From positions 195,498 through 259,497 of the forward strand of contig NZ_JPMY01000046.1 in the NCBI RefSeq assembly GCF_000761545.1: DNA of 64,000 nucleotides, read 5' to 3'. Positions 33,804-42,841 of this stretch are shown here, in pieces. The notes under the pieces were generated by a model, which saw only the letters and a list, made by a program, of their open reading frames with translations, did no database searches and was not told where the DNA came from. Each line of letters starts with the position of its first letter. Position 1 is the first letter of the stretch. The position numbers and the translations under genes were made by a program. The DNA is from Pseudomonas sp. ML96 (GTDB lineage Bacteria; Pseudomonadota; Gammaproteobacteria; Pseudomonadales; Pseudomonadaceae).

Positions 33804-36224
33804 ATGCCGTATCTGCCCGCTTCCACCCGTTCCCGGCTGAGCCTTGCGGTTCGCCACGCCCTGTTCACCGGCCTGCTGGTCGCCACCCCCGCGCTGCTGA
33901 CCGCGCCACTGGCCCAGGCCGCCAGCACCAGCGAACAAAGCCGCAGCTATGCCATTCCCGCCGGCCCACTGGACCAGGCGCTGAATCGCTTCGCCAGCGA
34001 GTCCGGCATCCTGCTCTCGGTGGATGCCCAGCTCACTGCGGGCAAAAACAGCTCAGGACTCAACGGCAGCTACTCAGTGGACGAGGGCCTCGCCCAGTTG
34101 CTCGCCGGCACCGGCCTGCAGGCCGTCAATGCCGGCGGTAACTACCTGCTGCAGGCGATGGCCAGCGACGACACCCTGGCGCTCGACCCCGCCAGCATCC
34201 AGGGCCAGGCCTACAGCTCGGCCAGCGCGGACGACGGCTATGTGGCCCGGCGCGCCAGCGTCGGCTCGAAGACCGACGCGCCGCTGCTCGAGACGCCGAC
34301 CTCCGTTTCCGTGGTGACTCGCGAGCAGATCGAGGCTCAGCAGCCGAAGACCGTCGCCCAGGCGCTGCGTTACACCCCCGGGGTCAACGCTGAGCTGGCT
34401 GGTCCGCAATTCGTCACCGACCAGATGATGATCCGCGGCTTCCAGATGGGTACCGGGCGCATGCTGCGCGACGGCACCCGCACCTTCCTGCCCGACTTCC
34501 TCGGCTGGGACGCCCCCGAGCCCTATGGCCTGGAGCGCATCGAAGTGCTGCGCGGCGCCAGCTCGGTGCTCTACGGCGTCTCCGATCCGGGCGGCCAGGT
34601 CAACCTGGTGAGCAAGCGCCCCACCACCGAGCCGCTGCGCCACGTGCAGCTGCAGGCCGGCAACCTCGACTATCGACAGGGCGCCTTCGATGTCAGCGAC
34701 GCGCTGGATGAAGAGGGCATCTGGAGCTACCGGCTGACCGGCCTGCTGCGCGAGGCCGACTCGCAGGTCGACCACATCAGCAACCGCCGCCAGTACGTCG
34801 CCCCGGCGATCAGCTTCCGCCCCAGCAGCGATACCGAATTTACCGTGCTCGCCGAATACCAGAAGCAGACCGGCAACTTCGCCAACCCGCTGCCGGCCGC
34901 CGGTACCGTGTTCGGCACGGCTCAGGGGCGGTTGGATCGCGACACCTACGTCGGCAACACCAACTACGACCACATGACCAACGAGAAAACCTCGCTGGGC
35001 TACGTGTTCGAGCACCATCTCGACGACGTTTGGACCCTGCGCCAGAACCTGCGCTACAGCTACTACCGCCAGGACAGTTCGGAGCTGGCCATCTACGGTC
35101 CGATCGCTCCGCCGCTGTATTCGCGCTACCTGCAGGAGCGCGAGGGCGATGGCCGGCTGTTCACCGTCGACACCCAGGCCCAGGCCGACTTCGCCACCGG
35201 CGACGTTCAGCACACTCTGCTCGGCGGCTTCGACTACAACAACGGCAAGTTCGACCAGACCCAGGACCTGAGCTTCGTCGGCGAAGTCTTCGACGTGTTC
35301 AATCCAGTCCATGACGAGCCACTGACCTTCATTCCGCAACCCGCCTTCGGCTCCGACTATCAGCAGAAGCTCAGCCAGACCGGCGTTTATCTGCAGGATC
35401 AGCTCCAGCTCGACAGCTGGGTGTTCGTGCTCGGCGGACGCTACGACTGGACGAGCGACCAGCGCGACGACCGCGTGCCGCAGACGCAGAAGGACGAGCG
35501 CTTCACTGCCCGCGCCGGCGTGGTCTACCTGTTCGACAATGGCCTGGCGCCCTACGCCAGCTACAGCGAGTCGTTCCTGCCGACCATTGGCCGCGCCGCA
35601 GACGGCTCGCAGCTGGAGCCGACCATCGGCAAGCAGTACGAGATCGGCCTGAAGTACGAGCCGGTCGGCTACAACGCGCTCTACACCATCGCCGCCTTCG
35701 ACCTGACCCGGGAAAACCTCACCGAATATCTGCCTTTCGGCGTCGTGCGTCAGGACGCCGAAGTACGCTCCAAAGGCATCGAGCTGGAAGCCAAGGCAGA
35801 GATCACCCAGGGCCTCAACCTGATCGGCAGCTACACCTGGAACGACGTCGAGGTCACCGAATCGAACACCGGCACCGAGGGCACCACGCCGTTCCGCGTG
35901 CCGGAGCACATGGCCTCGCTGTGGGCCGACTACCGTGTGCAGGGCGGCGCACTCAGCGGCCTGCGCTTCGGCGCCGGCGCGCGCTACGTCGGCAGCACCT
36001 ACGGCGACTCGGCGAACAGCTTCAAGGTCGACAGCTACAGCGTGGTCGACGCGCTGGTCAGCTACCCGCTCGGCCAGCTCGCCGCCAACCTTGAGGGCGT
36101 CGAGCTCTCACTGAACGCGGTCAACCTGTTCGACGAGGACTACGTGGCCGGCTGCTTCAATGACGTTGGCTGCCAGTACGGCCAGCAACGCACGGTCTAC
36201 GCCACCCTCGACTACAACTGGTGA
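33804..36224 (+). CDS. TonB-dependent siderophore receptor with signalling domain (set 2, FhuA/FoxA-like)
   Basis: An outer-membrane receptor of 806 residues. A signal peptide of 39-40 residues (LAQA|A) is followed by an STN domain (about 49-117), a plug (from about 160, LLETPTSVSVVTREQ) and the barrel, ending TLDYNW. Near the C-terminus CFNDVGCQYGQQR has two cysteines typical of hydroxamate-type receptors such as FhuA, FiuA and FoxA, so a ferrichrome- or ferrioxamine-like ligand is plausible but unproven. The ATG has AGAGGATCGATCAG upstream. Sigma and anti-sigma partners precede it. Confidence 0.93.
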   Translation: MPYLPASTRSRLSLAVRHALFTGLLVATPALLTAPLAQAASTSEQSRSYAIPAGPLDQALNRFASESGILLSVDAQLTAGKNSSGLNGSYSVDEGLAQLLAGTGLQAVNAGGNYLLQAMASDDTLALDPASIQGQAYSSASADDGYVARRASVGSKTDAPLLETPTSVSVVTREQIEAQQPKTVAQALRYTPGVNAELAGPQFVTDQMMIRGFQMGTGRMLRDGTRTFLPDFLGWDAPEPYGLERIEVLRGASSVLYGVSDPGGQVNLVSKRPTTEPLRHVQLQAGNLDYRQGAFDVSDALDEEGIWSYRLTGLLREADSQVDHISNRRQYVAPAISFRPSSDTEFTVLAEYQKQTGNFANPLPAAGTVFGTAQGRLDRDTYVGNTNYDHMTNEKTSLGYVFEHHLDDVWTLRQNLRYSYYRQDSSELAIYGPIAPPLYSRYLQEREGDGRLFTVDTQAQADFATGDVQHTLLGGFDYNNGKFDQTQDLSFVGEVFDVFNPVHDEPLTFIPQPAFGSDYQQKLSQTGVYLQDQLQLDSWVFVLGGRYDWTSDQRDDRVPQTQKDERFTARAGVVYLFDNGLAPYASYSESFLPTIGRAADGSQLEPTIGKQYEIGLKYEPVGYNALYTIAAFDLTRENLTEYLPFGVVRQDAEVRSKGIELEAKAEITQGLNLIGSYTWNDVEVTESNTGTEGTTPFRVPEHMASLWADYRVQGGALSGLRFGAGARYVGSTYGDSANSFKVDSYSVVDALVSYPLGQLAANLEGVELSLNAVNLFDEDYVAGCFNDVGCQYGQQRTVYATLDYNW

Positions 36225-36254
36225 CCTAAGCCACAGGGCCCTCGGCTCTCCGAT

Positions 36255-36346
36255 CGTTCCCATGCTCGGCATGGGAACGCCTCTCGGAGCTCTCCGCGCC
36301 CATACGCAGGGCCTCATAGTCGGCGTACCCACGCAGAGCGTGGGTA
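36255..36346. repeat. Two perfect hairpin palindromes between receptor 2 and sigma factor 3
   Basis: The first is CGTTCCCATGC / GCATGGGAACG (36255-36265 and 36269-36279, loop TCG), and the second is TACCCACGC / GCGTGGGTA (36326-36334 and 36338-36346, loop AGA). They look like the GTTCCCAYGC...GCRTGGGAAC intergenic palindromes that occur in many copies in Pseudomonas genomes. They also could end transcription of the receptor gene. The repeat identity is from memory of the motif, not a search. Confidence 0.6.
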
Positions 36347-36386
36347 GCATCAGCTCCACCTTGCCCATTCCCAACCGACCACACTC

Positions 36387-36431
36387 CCCCGTAGAATTGC
36401 GATAAATTCTTATTCGCACTCGATTCAGGGG
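36387..36431 (+). promoter_or_regulatory. Conserved leader element upstream of sigma factor 3 (copy 2)
   Basis: A 45-base stretch 40/45 identical to the element at 32149-32193. Here the central part GATAAATTCTTATTCGC (reverse complement GCGAATAAGAATTTATC) is a better but still imperfect Fur-like site. It lies 11 bases before the start codon. Confidence 0.55.
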
Positions 36432-36442
36432 TAGAAGCGGGC

Positions 36443-36940
36443 ATGTCCACCGAGGCTCTCGATGCGCTGTACCGCGCGCACCACGGCTGGTTGCGCGGCT
36501 GGTTGCGCCAGCGCCTGAACAATTCCGCCGATGCCGCCGACCTGGCCCAGGACACCTTCGTCCGCGTGCTGCTGGCGCGCACTGCCGGCACCCTGAAAGA
36601 GCCGCGCCACTACCTGGCAACCGTGGCCCGTGGCCTGGTCATCGACCTCTATCGCCGCCGCTCGCTGGAACAGGCCTACCTGGACGTACTGGCCAGCCTG
36701 CCCGAGGCGGTGCATCCCTCCCTGGAAGAACAGGCGCTGGTTCTCGAAGCGCTGCTGCAGATCGAACGCATGCTCGACGGTCTCGGCGCCAAGGTGAAGC
36801 AGACCTTCATCCTGTCCCAGCTGGAAGGCCTGAGCTACGCACAGATCGCCGAACGCCAGGGCATCGCCCTGCGCACGGTGAACAACCACATGGCCAAGGC
36901 GATGGAGCACTGCTGCCTGATGCTGGCGGAGCTGACATGA
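36443..36940 (+). CDS. FecI-family ECF sigma factor (set 3)
   Basis: An iron-starvation sigma factor of 165 residues. Region 2 includes AADLAQDTFVRVLLART and YLATVARGLVIDLYRRR, and region 4 LEGLSYAQIAERQGIALRTVNNHMAKAMEH. The recognition helix differs from those of sets 1 and 2 (RTVNNHMAK against NTVRKYVVR and SSVQKYMIR), suggesting each sigma factor reads a different promoter. The stop overlaps the anti-sigma start (ATGA). Confidence 0.93.
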   Translation: MSTEALDALYRAHHGWLRGWLRQRLNNSADAADLAQDTFVRVLLARTAGTLKEPRHYLATVARGLVIDLYRRRSLEQAYLDVLASLPEAVHPSLEEQALVLEALLQIERMLDGLGAKVKQTFILSQLEGLSYAQIAERQGIALRTVNNHMAKAMEHCCLMLAELT

Positions 36941-37899
36941 GCCAGGCACAGCAGATTGGCAGCACCGAGCGCGAGGCGATTCGCAGCGCCGCGCAGTGGT
37001 ATGCGCGGCTGACGGCGGAAACCGCTGGCGAAGGCGAACAACTCGCCTGGCAGCGCTGGCTGGAGTCTGATCCTGCCCATTACGCGGCCTGGCAACGCAT
37101 CGAGTCAGTACGCCAGCAGATGGGCCAGGTACCGGGACAGCTGGCCGCCAGCACCCTGGCCGCCGCCGGCCAGTCGCGGCGCCGCGTGCTGCTGGGCATG
37201 GCACTGCTGGTCTCCGCCAGCGGTGTCGCCGGCCTGGGCTGGCGCAGCGATGCAGGCCGGCGCCTGGCGGCCGACTTCCGCACCACGGTCGGTGAGCGGC
37301 GCAGCTTCACCCTGGCGGACGGCAGCCAGCTGTTGCTCAACACCGACAGCGCGGTCGACGCCCTCTTCGATGAACAGCAACGGCTGCTGGTCCTGCGCGG
37401 CGGCGAGGTGCTGATCGAGACCGCGCCCGATCCACTCGGCCGGCCCTTCAGCGTCGCCACCGCGCACGGCAGCGTGCGCGCCCTCGGCACACGCTTCACC
37501 GTGCGCCTCGACGACAACGGCAGCAGCGTGGCGGTATTGGCCAAGGCCGTCGAGGTCAGCACCCCCGGCATGCCCACCCCCGTGCGCCTGGAAGCTGGCC
37601 AGCAGACCCGCTTCACCCGCGCCGGCGTGCAGCCGCCACAGGCCAGCCATGCAGACGTGGCCGCCTGGCAGCAGGGCAGCCTGATCGCCATCGACCGCCC
37701 ACTGGGCGAGCTCATCGACGAACTGGCGCGCTACCGCAGCGGCTGGCTGCGCTGCGACCCCGCCATCGCCAGCGTGAAGGTCTCCGGCGCCTTCCCGCTG
37801 GACGATACGGATCGCGCGCTGGACGCCCTGGAGAAGGGCTTCCCCATCCGCGTCGTACGCCGCACGCGCTACTGGGTGAGCCTGCTGCCGCGCACCTGA
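36937..37899 (+). CDS. FecR-family anti-sigma factor (set 3)
   Basis: A 320-residue single-pass inner-membrane regulator. The N-terminal domain (AWQRWLESDPAHYAAWQRIE) is followed by the membrane helix at about 83-102, the periplasmic FecR domain and the C-terminal receptor-binding domain ending RRTRYWVSLLPRT. G184-T185 in RALGTRFTV is the expected self-cleavage point. It begins within the sigma stop (ATGA). Confidence 0.93.
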   Translation: MSQAQQIGSTEREAIRSAAQWYARLTAETAGEGEQLAWQRWLESDPAHYAAWQRIESVRQQMGQVPGQLAASTLAAAGQSRRRVLLGMALLVSASGVAGLGWRSDAGRRLAADFRTTVGERRSFTLADGSQLLLNTDSAVDALFDEQQRLLVLRGGEVLIETAPDPLGRPFSVATAHGSVRALGTRFTVRLDDNGSSVAVLAKAVEVSTPGMPTPVRLEAGQQTRFTRAGVQPPQASHADVAAWQQGSLIAIDRPLGELIDELARYRSGWLRCDPAIASVKVSGAFPLDDTDRALDALEKGFPIRVVRRTRYWVSLLPRT

Positions 37900-37935
37900 C
37901 GGGCTCGCCCTGCAGTACGCACAACGCTCCACGCA

Positions 37936-37947
37936 GAAAATTTTCCG
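37936..37947 (+). promoter_or_regulatory. Putative ECF-sigma promoter element for receptor 3
   Basis: GAAAATTTTCCG lies 37 bases after the anti-sigma stop and 82 bases before the receptor start. It repeats the GAAAAT plus T-run of sets 1 and 2, while the following bases differ. Taken as the -35 region of the promoter read by sigma factor 3. Confidence 0.5.
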
Positions 37948-38028
37948 ATGCCTTGCACTTTTGCCACCCCTGGTTCGGCTCTCGCTGCATCAGTGGCCCG
38001 CTTGGCCACCCAAACTGGGGGAGTCACC

Positions 38029-40509
38029 ATGTCGTATCCATTCATCCGCCACCGCCTGGCGCGCCATCTACAGGCCGCGCTGCTCGGCGTGGGCGCCATC
38101 GGTGCGCCGCTGCTGCAGGCCGCCGAACCCACCTCGACCAGCGCTGCGGTCGAACAGGTCCGCCAATACGCCATCGCCCCGGGCCCGCTCAGCGAAGTGC
38201 TCGGGCGCTTCGCCGCCGCCTCCGGCATCGCCCTGTCGTTCGACGCGGCGCAACTCGGCAACCGCCAGTCTGAAGGCCTGAGCGGCAGCTACTCGGTCGA
38301 TGCCGGCTTCGCCAGGCTGCTACAAGGCAGCGGCCTGCGCGCGGTCAATGACGGCGGCAGCTATGTCCTGGAACAGCAGACCGATGACTCGATGGCGCTC
38401 GGCACCACGGAGATCAACGCCAGCGAGCTGGGCAGCACCACCGAAGGCACCGGCTCCTACACCACCGGCGCGGTGACCATCGGCAAGGGTACTCACACGC
38501 TCAAGGAAATCCCCCAGTCGGTCAGCGTGATCACCCGCCAGCAGCTGGATGATCAGGATCTGGTCGACCTCAAGGACGCGGTCAATCACACCACCGGCAT
38601 CGTCGGTCTGCAGGGGGTCGGCAAGGGCATGATCCTGTCCTCGCGCGGCTTCCAGATCGATGACTGGCAGTACGACGGCGTTCCGATCCCCCGCAACATG
38701 TATGCGCTGGGCAACTGGGCGACCCAGGACCTGATCTTCTTTGATCGCCTGGAAGTGCTGCGCGGCGCGTCCGGCCTGTTGCAGGGCACCGGCAGCCCGG
38801 GCGGCGCCGTCAACATGGTGCGCAAACGCGGCCAAGATGCGCCCAAGGTAACCGTGACTGGCAAGGCCGGCTCGTGGGATCACTACGGCCTGCAAGTGGA
38901 CGCGGGTGGCCCGCTCAACGAGGCCGGCACGATCCGTGGACGGGTCGTTGCCGATGAAGACCAGAGCAAGTCCTTCATCGACTACGAATGGAGCAAGACC
39001 CACTCGCTGTACGGTGCACTGGACATCGACCTACGCGAGGACACCACCCTGGGCCTGGCCATCAGCCGCTCGGACGGCGAATCGCGCCCAAGCATCCGCG
39101 GCCTGCCACGCTACGCCGACGGCTCGATGCCGGATATCTCGCGCTCGACCTATGGCGGCGCACGCTGGAACCACTCGGACATCGATGTCACCACCGTCTA
39201 CGCCGACCTCGAACACCGCTTCAATGATGACTGGGCGTTCAAGGTCGGTGCCCTACGCATGACCGAGGAAAACACCTCGAAACAGCAACGGCTGTCGACG
39301 GTCGGCGCCGGGCTCGCGGCAGATGGTAGCGGTGCCGAGTACGACGATTTCGTGACCGACTTCGATTCGACCAAGCTCGGCCTCGACATGAACCTCACCG
39401 GCAAATTCGAAGCCTTGTCGATGCAGCAGGAAGTCACCCTGGGCGGCAATTACTCCAAGATGACCACCGATGATCGCTACGCGCGCACCTTCAACGCCAC
39501 CAGCGACACCATCTTCGACATCGACCACAACCGCCCGGAAATCAGCTACGAAGGCCTGCTCAACACCGCCGGCGGGCGGGGCTACATGAGTGAGTACGAT
39601 GTCCGGCAGAAAGGCCTGTACGGCAGCTGGCGGATCAAGCCGGTAGACGACCTGACCCTGGTGCTGGGCTCGCGTGTCAGCTGGTATGACTACAGCTACG
39701 AATCGAGAAACCAGTTCGCCTTCAGCAACGTCGTCAACGTCAGTGAGCCAAGCACCTCGAACGAAACCGGGGAGTTCACACCCTATGCCGGTATCGTCTA
39801 CGACCTGAGCCGCGAGTGGGCGGTGTACGCCAGCTACACCGACGTGTTCGAACCGCAGACGGTGCGCGATGCCGGCGGTTCGATGCTCAAGCCGGTGATT
39901 GGTAGCAACTACGAGATCGGCCTCAAGGGTGAGCTGCTCGACGGGCGGGTCAACACCTCCCTGGCGGTCTTCCGCTACGACCAGGAAAACCGCTCGGTAA
40001 ACGACCTGGCCGCCGGCTTCGCCTGTGACGGCTGGTACTGCTCGAAGGCAGCGGGTGAAGTACGTAGCCAGGGTATCGAAGCAGAAATCAGCGGCGAGGT
40101 CGTCGACAACCTGCAGCTGTTTGCCGGCTACACCTACAACACCACCAAGTACCTGGAAGACCCGACCAACGAAGGCAGCGTGTTCAGCACCTGGACGCCA
40201 AAACACATGCTGCGCGTGTGGGGCAACTACCAGTTCAGCGGCGACCTGAACCGTCTCAGCACAGGCCTCGGCTTCACCACCCAGAGCCACACACTGGGTT
40301 ACGAGCGGACCTATGAGGTTGCGGGTTACACCGTGTGGAGTGCCCGGGTCGGCTACCAGCTGACACCGGAAATCGGCCTGGCGCTGAATGCCAACAACCT
40401 GTTCGACAAGAAGTACATTGCCGCCGGTTACAACCAGCTCGATGGCAACAACAACTTCGGCGAGCCGCGCAACCTGATGTTCAGCGTCAAGTACACGCCA
40501 GAGTTCTGA
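38029..40509 (+). CDS. TonB-dependent siderophore receptor with signalling domain (set 3, FpvA/FpvB-like)
   Basis: An outer-membrane receptor of 826 residues. A signal peptide of about 31-32 residues is followed by an STN domain (about 47-115), a plug starting near residue 158 (LKEIPQSVSVITRQQLDDQD) and the barrel with the FpvA-style C-terminus EPRNLMFSVKYTPEF. Loop cysteines occur in FACDGWYCSKA. The overall look suggests a pyoverdine- or coprogen-type receptor; the ligand is not established. ATG 38029 with GGGGGAG upstream is preferred over the frame start at 37948. Set 3 sigma and anti-sigma genes precede it. Confidence 0.93.
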   Translation: MSYPFIRHRLARHLQAALLGVGAIGAPLLQAAEPTSTSAAVEQVRQYAIAPGPLSEVLGRFAAASGIALSFDAAQLGNRQSEGLSGSYSVDAGFARLLQGSGLRAVNDGGSYVLEQQTDDSMALGTTEINASELGSTTEGTGSYTTGAVTIGKGTHTLKEIPQSVSVITRQQLDDQDLVDLKDAVNHTTGIVGLQGVGKGMILSSRGFQIDDWQYDGVPIPRNMYALGNWATQDLIFFDRLEVLRGASGLLQGTGSPGGAVNMVRKRGQDAPKVTVTGKAGSWDHYGLQVDAGGPLNEAGTIRGRVVADEDQSKSFIDYEWSKTHSLYGALDIDLREDTTLGLAISRSDGESRPSIRGLPRYADGSMPDISRSTYGGARWNHSDIDVTTVYADLEHRFNDDWAFKVGALRMTEENTSKQQRLSTVGAGLAADGSGAEYDDFVTDFDSTKLGLDMNLTGKFEALSMQQEVTLGGNYSKMTTDDRYARTFNATSDTIFDIDHNRPEISYEGLLNTAGGRGYMSEYDVRQKGLYGSWRIKPVDDLTLVLGSRVSWYDYSYESRNQFAFSNVVNVSEPSTSNETGEFTPYAGIVYDLSREWAVYASYTDVFEPQTVRDAGGSMLKPVIGSNYEIGLKGELLDGRVNTSLAVFRYDQENRSVNDLAAGFACDGWYCSKAAGEVRSQGIEAEISGEVVDNLQLFAGYTYNTTKYLEDPTNEGSVFSTWTPKHMLRVWGNYQFSGDLNRLSTGLGFTTQSHTLGYERTYEVAGYTVWSARVGYQLTPEIGLALNANNLFDKKYIAAGYNQLDGNNNFGEPRNLMFSVKYTPEF

Positions 40510-40592
40510 ACGGCATCAGCCGCCCAGCCATGGAAGGCTTACACAGGTAAAGACGGACGAACGCGGCGAAAACCGCAGCATCTTTACGATCT

Positions 40593-41489
40593 TTACCCGT
40601 GCTCACCCTGCAGCTCGCGGCGCAGCCAGTCGGCCAGGCGCTCGGCGCGGCGTTCGCCACGTCGGCTCGGCACCCACAGGGCCAGGCGGGCGTCGGTTTC
40701 GACAAAGCCCCAGGGCGCGACCAGGCGGCCAGCGGCGAGGTCGTCCGCCACCAGCGGTTGCGGCGCGATGGCCACGCCGAGGCCGCTGGCGGCGGCTTCC
40801 AGCAGGTAGTAGAGGTGCTCGAAGCCCTGGCCACGCTGCAACCGCTGCGCCTCCAGGCCCTGGGCCTCGGCCCATTGTGGCCAGGCCTGCGGGCGCGAGG
40901 CAGTGTGCAGCAGCGGCTCGCCGAGTAGCGCGGCGGGCGGTTGGCCGGCCAGCTCGGCACTGCGCGCATAACGCGGGCTGAGCACAGGGCCGATGCGCTC
41001 CACGCCCAGCTCGTACACCAACATGTCCGCCGGCCACGGCGGTTCGGCGAACAGCAGGGTGGCGTCGACCTGCGGGCTGCGCGGGTCCAGCTCGCCCTGG
41101 CTGGTCGACAGCTGCAGGCGCAGCTCCGGCAAATCCTTCTGCAAACGGTCCAGACGCGGGATGAACCAGCGCGCCAGCAAGCTGCCAGGGCAACCGAGGA
41201 CGAAGGGGCGCTCGCTGTCCTGCTGGCGCAACTCGCTGCACACCTCGCGCAGGCGCTCGAAGGCTTCGCTGCTGACCTCGCGCAGGCGGCGGCCGGCATC
41301 GGTGAGTTTCACGCCGCGGCCGTCCTTGTCGAACAACACCACGCCGAGCTGTTCCTCCAGCACCCGGATCTGCCGGCTCACCGCACCGTGGGTCACATGT
41401 AATTCGGCAGCCGCCTGGCTGACGCTCTGCAGGCGGGCAGCGGCCTCGAAGGCGCGCAGGGCATTCAGCGGGGGCAGTTCGCGGCTCAT
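40593..41489 (-). CDS. trpI: LysR-type regulator of trpBA
   Basis: A LysR-family activator of tryptophan synthase genes in Pseudomonas that responds to indole-3-glycerol phosphate, 298 residues. The N-terminal helix-turn-helix is NALRAFEAAARLQSVSQAAAELHVTHGAVSRQIRVLEEQLG (positions 8-49), followed by the effector domain. It diverges from trpB across 137 bases, the arrangement known from P. aeruginosa and P. putida. Name given on that context and on sequence resemblance. Confidence 0.92.
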   Translation of the reverse strand: MSRELPPLNALRAFEAAARLQSVSQAAAELHVTHGAVSRQIRVLEEQLGVVLFDKDGRGVKLTDAGRRLREVSSEAFERLREVCSELRQQDSERPFVLGCPGSLLARWFIPRLDRLQKDLPELRLQLSTSQGELDPRSPQVDATLLFAEPPWPADMLVYELGVERIGPVLSPRYARSAELAGQPPAALLGEPLLHTASRPQAWPQWAEAQGLEAQRLQRGQGFEHLYYLLEAAASGLGVAIAPQPLVADDLAAGRLVAPWGFVETDARLALWVPSRRGERRAERLADWLRRELQGEHG

Positions 41490-41626
41490 ATATTCGTGAG
41501 TTTTTCTGACGTGTTACAGCAATCTAATCGCTTTTTCACGAGCCGGCCAGGGGTAGAATGGCGCCATCGCTCACGCTCCCTCGATCCGTCTTTCGCGAAT
41601 CAGGGCAGCAAGAACAGGAGAACACC
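41490..41626. promoter_or_regulatory. trpI-trpB divergent promoter region
   Basis: These 137 bases must hold the promoters of both genes and the TrpI binding sites, as in other pseudomonads. The AT-rich part is at 41490-41540. No confident TrpI site could be written from inspection. A good ribosome site, AACAGGAGAACACC, stands before trpB. Confidence 0.6.
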
Positions 41627-42841
41627 ATGACTTCCTTGCGCACCGGCCCTGACGCCACCGGCCTGTTCGGCTCCTTCGGCGGGCAGTACGTCGCCGAGAC
41701 CCTGATGCCGCTGATCCACGACCTCGCCGCGGAATACCAGAAGGCCAAGGCCGACCCGGAATTCGCCAAGGAACTGGCCTACTTCCAGCGCGACTATGTC
41801 GGCCGCCCGAGCCCGCTGTACTTCGCCGAGCGCCTGACCGAGCACTGCGGCGGCGCCAAGATTTATCTGAAGCGCGAAGAGCTCAATCACACCGGCGCGC
41901 ACAAGATCAACAACTGCATCGGCCAGATCCTGCTGGCCAAGCGCATGGGCAAGAAACGCATCATCGCCGAGACCGGCGCCGGCATGCACGGCGTGGCCAC
42001 CGCCACCGTGGCCGCGCGCTTCGGCATGGAATGCGTGATCTTCATGGGCACCACCGACATCGATCGCCAGCAGGCCAACGTGTTCCGCATGAAGCTGCTG
42101 GGCGCCACCGTGATCCCGGTCACCGCCGGCACCGGCACCCTGAAAGATGCGATGAACGAAGCGCTGCGCGACTGGGTGACCAACGTGCACAACACCTTCT
42201 ACCTGATCGGCACCGTGGCCGGCCCGCACCCGTACCCGGAGCTGGTACGCGACTTCCAGGCCGTGATCGGCAAGGAAACCCGCGAGCAGATGCAGGAACA
42301 CGAAGGTCGCCTGCCGGACTCGCTGATCGCCTGCATCGGCGGCGGCTCCAATGCCATGGGCCTGTTCCATCCGTTCCTCGATGACGCCAGCGTCAAAATC
42401 ATCGGCGTCGAAGCGGCCGGCCACGGCATCGAGACCGGCAAGCACGCGGCCAGCCTGAACGGCGGCGTACCGGGCGTGCTGCACGGCAACCGCACCTTCC
42501 TGCTGCAGGACGACGACGGCCAGATCATCGACGCCCACTCGATTTCCGCCGGCCTCGACTACCCCGGCATCGGCCCCGAGCACGCCTGGCTGCACGACAT
42601 CGGCCGCGTCGAGTACACCTCGATCACCGATGACGAAGCCCTAGCCGCCTTCCACCAGTGCTGCCGCCTGGAGGGCATCATCCCGGCCCTGGAGAGCTCG
42701 CACGCCCTGGCCGAAGTATTCAAGCGCGCGCCGAACCTGCCCAAGGATCACCTGATGGTGGTCAACCTGTCCGGCCGCGGCGACAAGGACATGCAGACCG
42801 TCATGCACCACCTCGACCTGTCCAAATCGGAGAACAACTGA
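41627..42841 (+). CDS. trpB: Tryptophan synthase beta chain
   Basis: A PLP enzyme that condenses indole and serine into tryptophan, 404 residues. K93 in NHTGAHKINNC binds PLP, and GGGSNAMGLFHPF holds the phosphate. It forms an alpha2-beta2 complex with TrpA. The start ATG 41627 follows CAGGAGAACACC. Its stop overlaps the trpA start as TGATG. Confidence 0.98.
   Translation: MTSLRTGPDATGLFGSFGGQYVAETLMPLIHDLAAEYQKAKADPEFAKELAYFQRDYVGRPSPLYFAERLTEHCGGAKIYLKREELNHTGAHKINNCIGQILLAKRMGKKRIIAETGAGMHGVATATVAARFGMECVIFMGTTDIDRQQANVFRMKLLGATVIPVTAGTGTLKDAMNEALRDWVTNVHNTFYLIGTVAGPHPYPELVRDFQAVIGKETREQMQEHEGRLPDSLIACIGGGSNAMGLFHPFLDDASVKIIGVEAAGHGIETGKHAASLNGGVPGVLHGNRTFLLQDDDGQIIDAHSISAGLDYPGIGPEHAWLHDIGRVEYTSITDDEALAAFHQCCRLEGIIPALESSHALAEVFKRAPNLPKDHLMVVNLSGRGDKDMQTVMHHLDLSKSENN

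Noticed and set aside
36255..36346. CRISPR repeats
   Set aside because: Only two different hairpins with no equal-length spacers; these are simple palindromes.
16458..40509. An integrative element or genomic island carrying the iron genes
   Set aside because: No integrase, transposase, tRNA gene or flanking direct repeat was found at the edges, and base composition by eye is like the rest. Gain by homologous exchange is still possible.
40510..40592. A terminator between receptor 3 and trpI
   Set aside because: No stem with a T-run could be found in this 83-base convergent gap; termination may be Rho-dependent.
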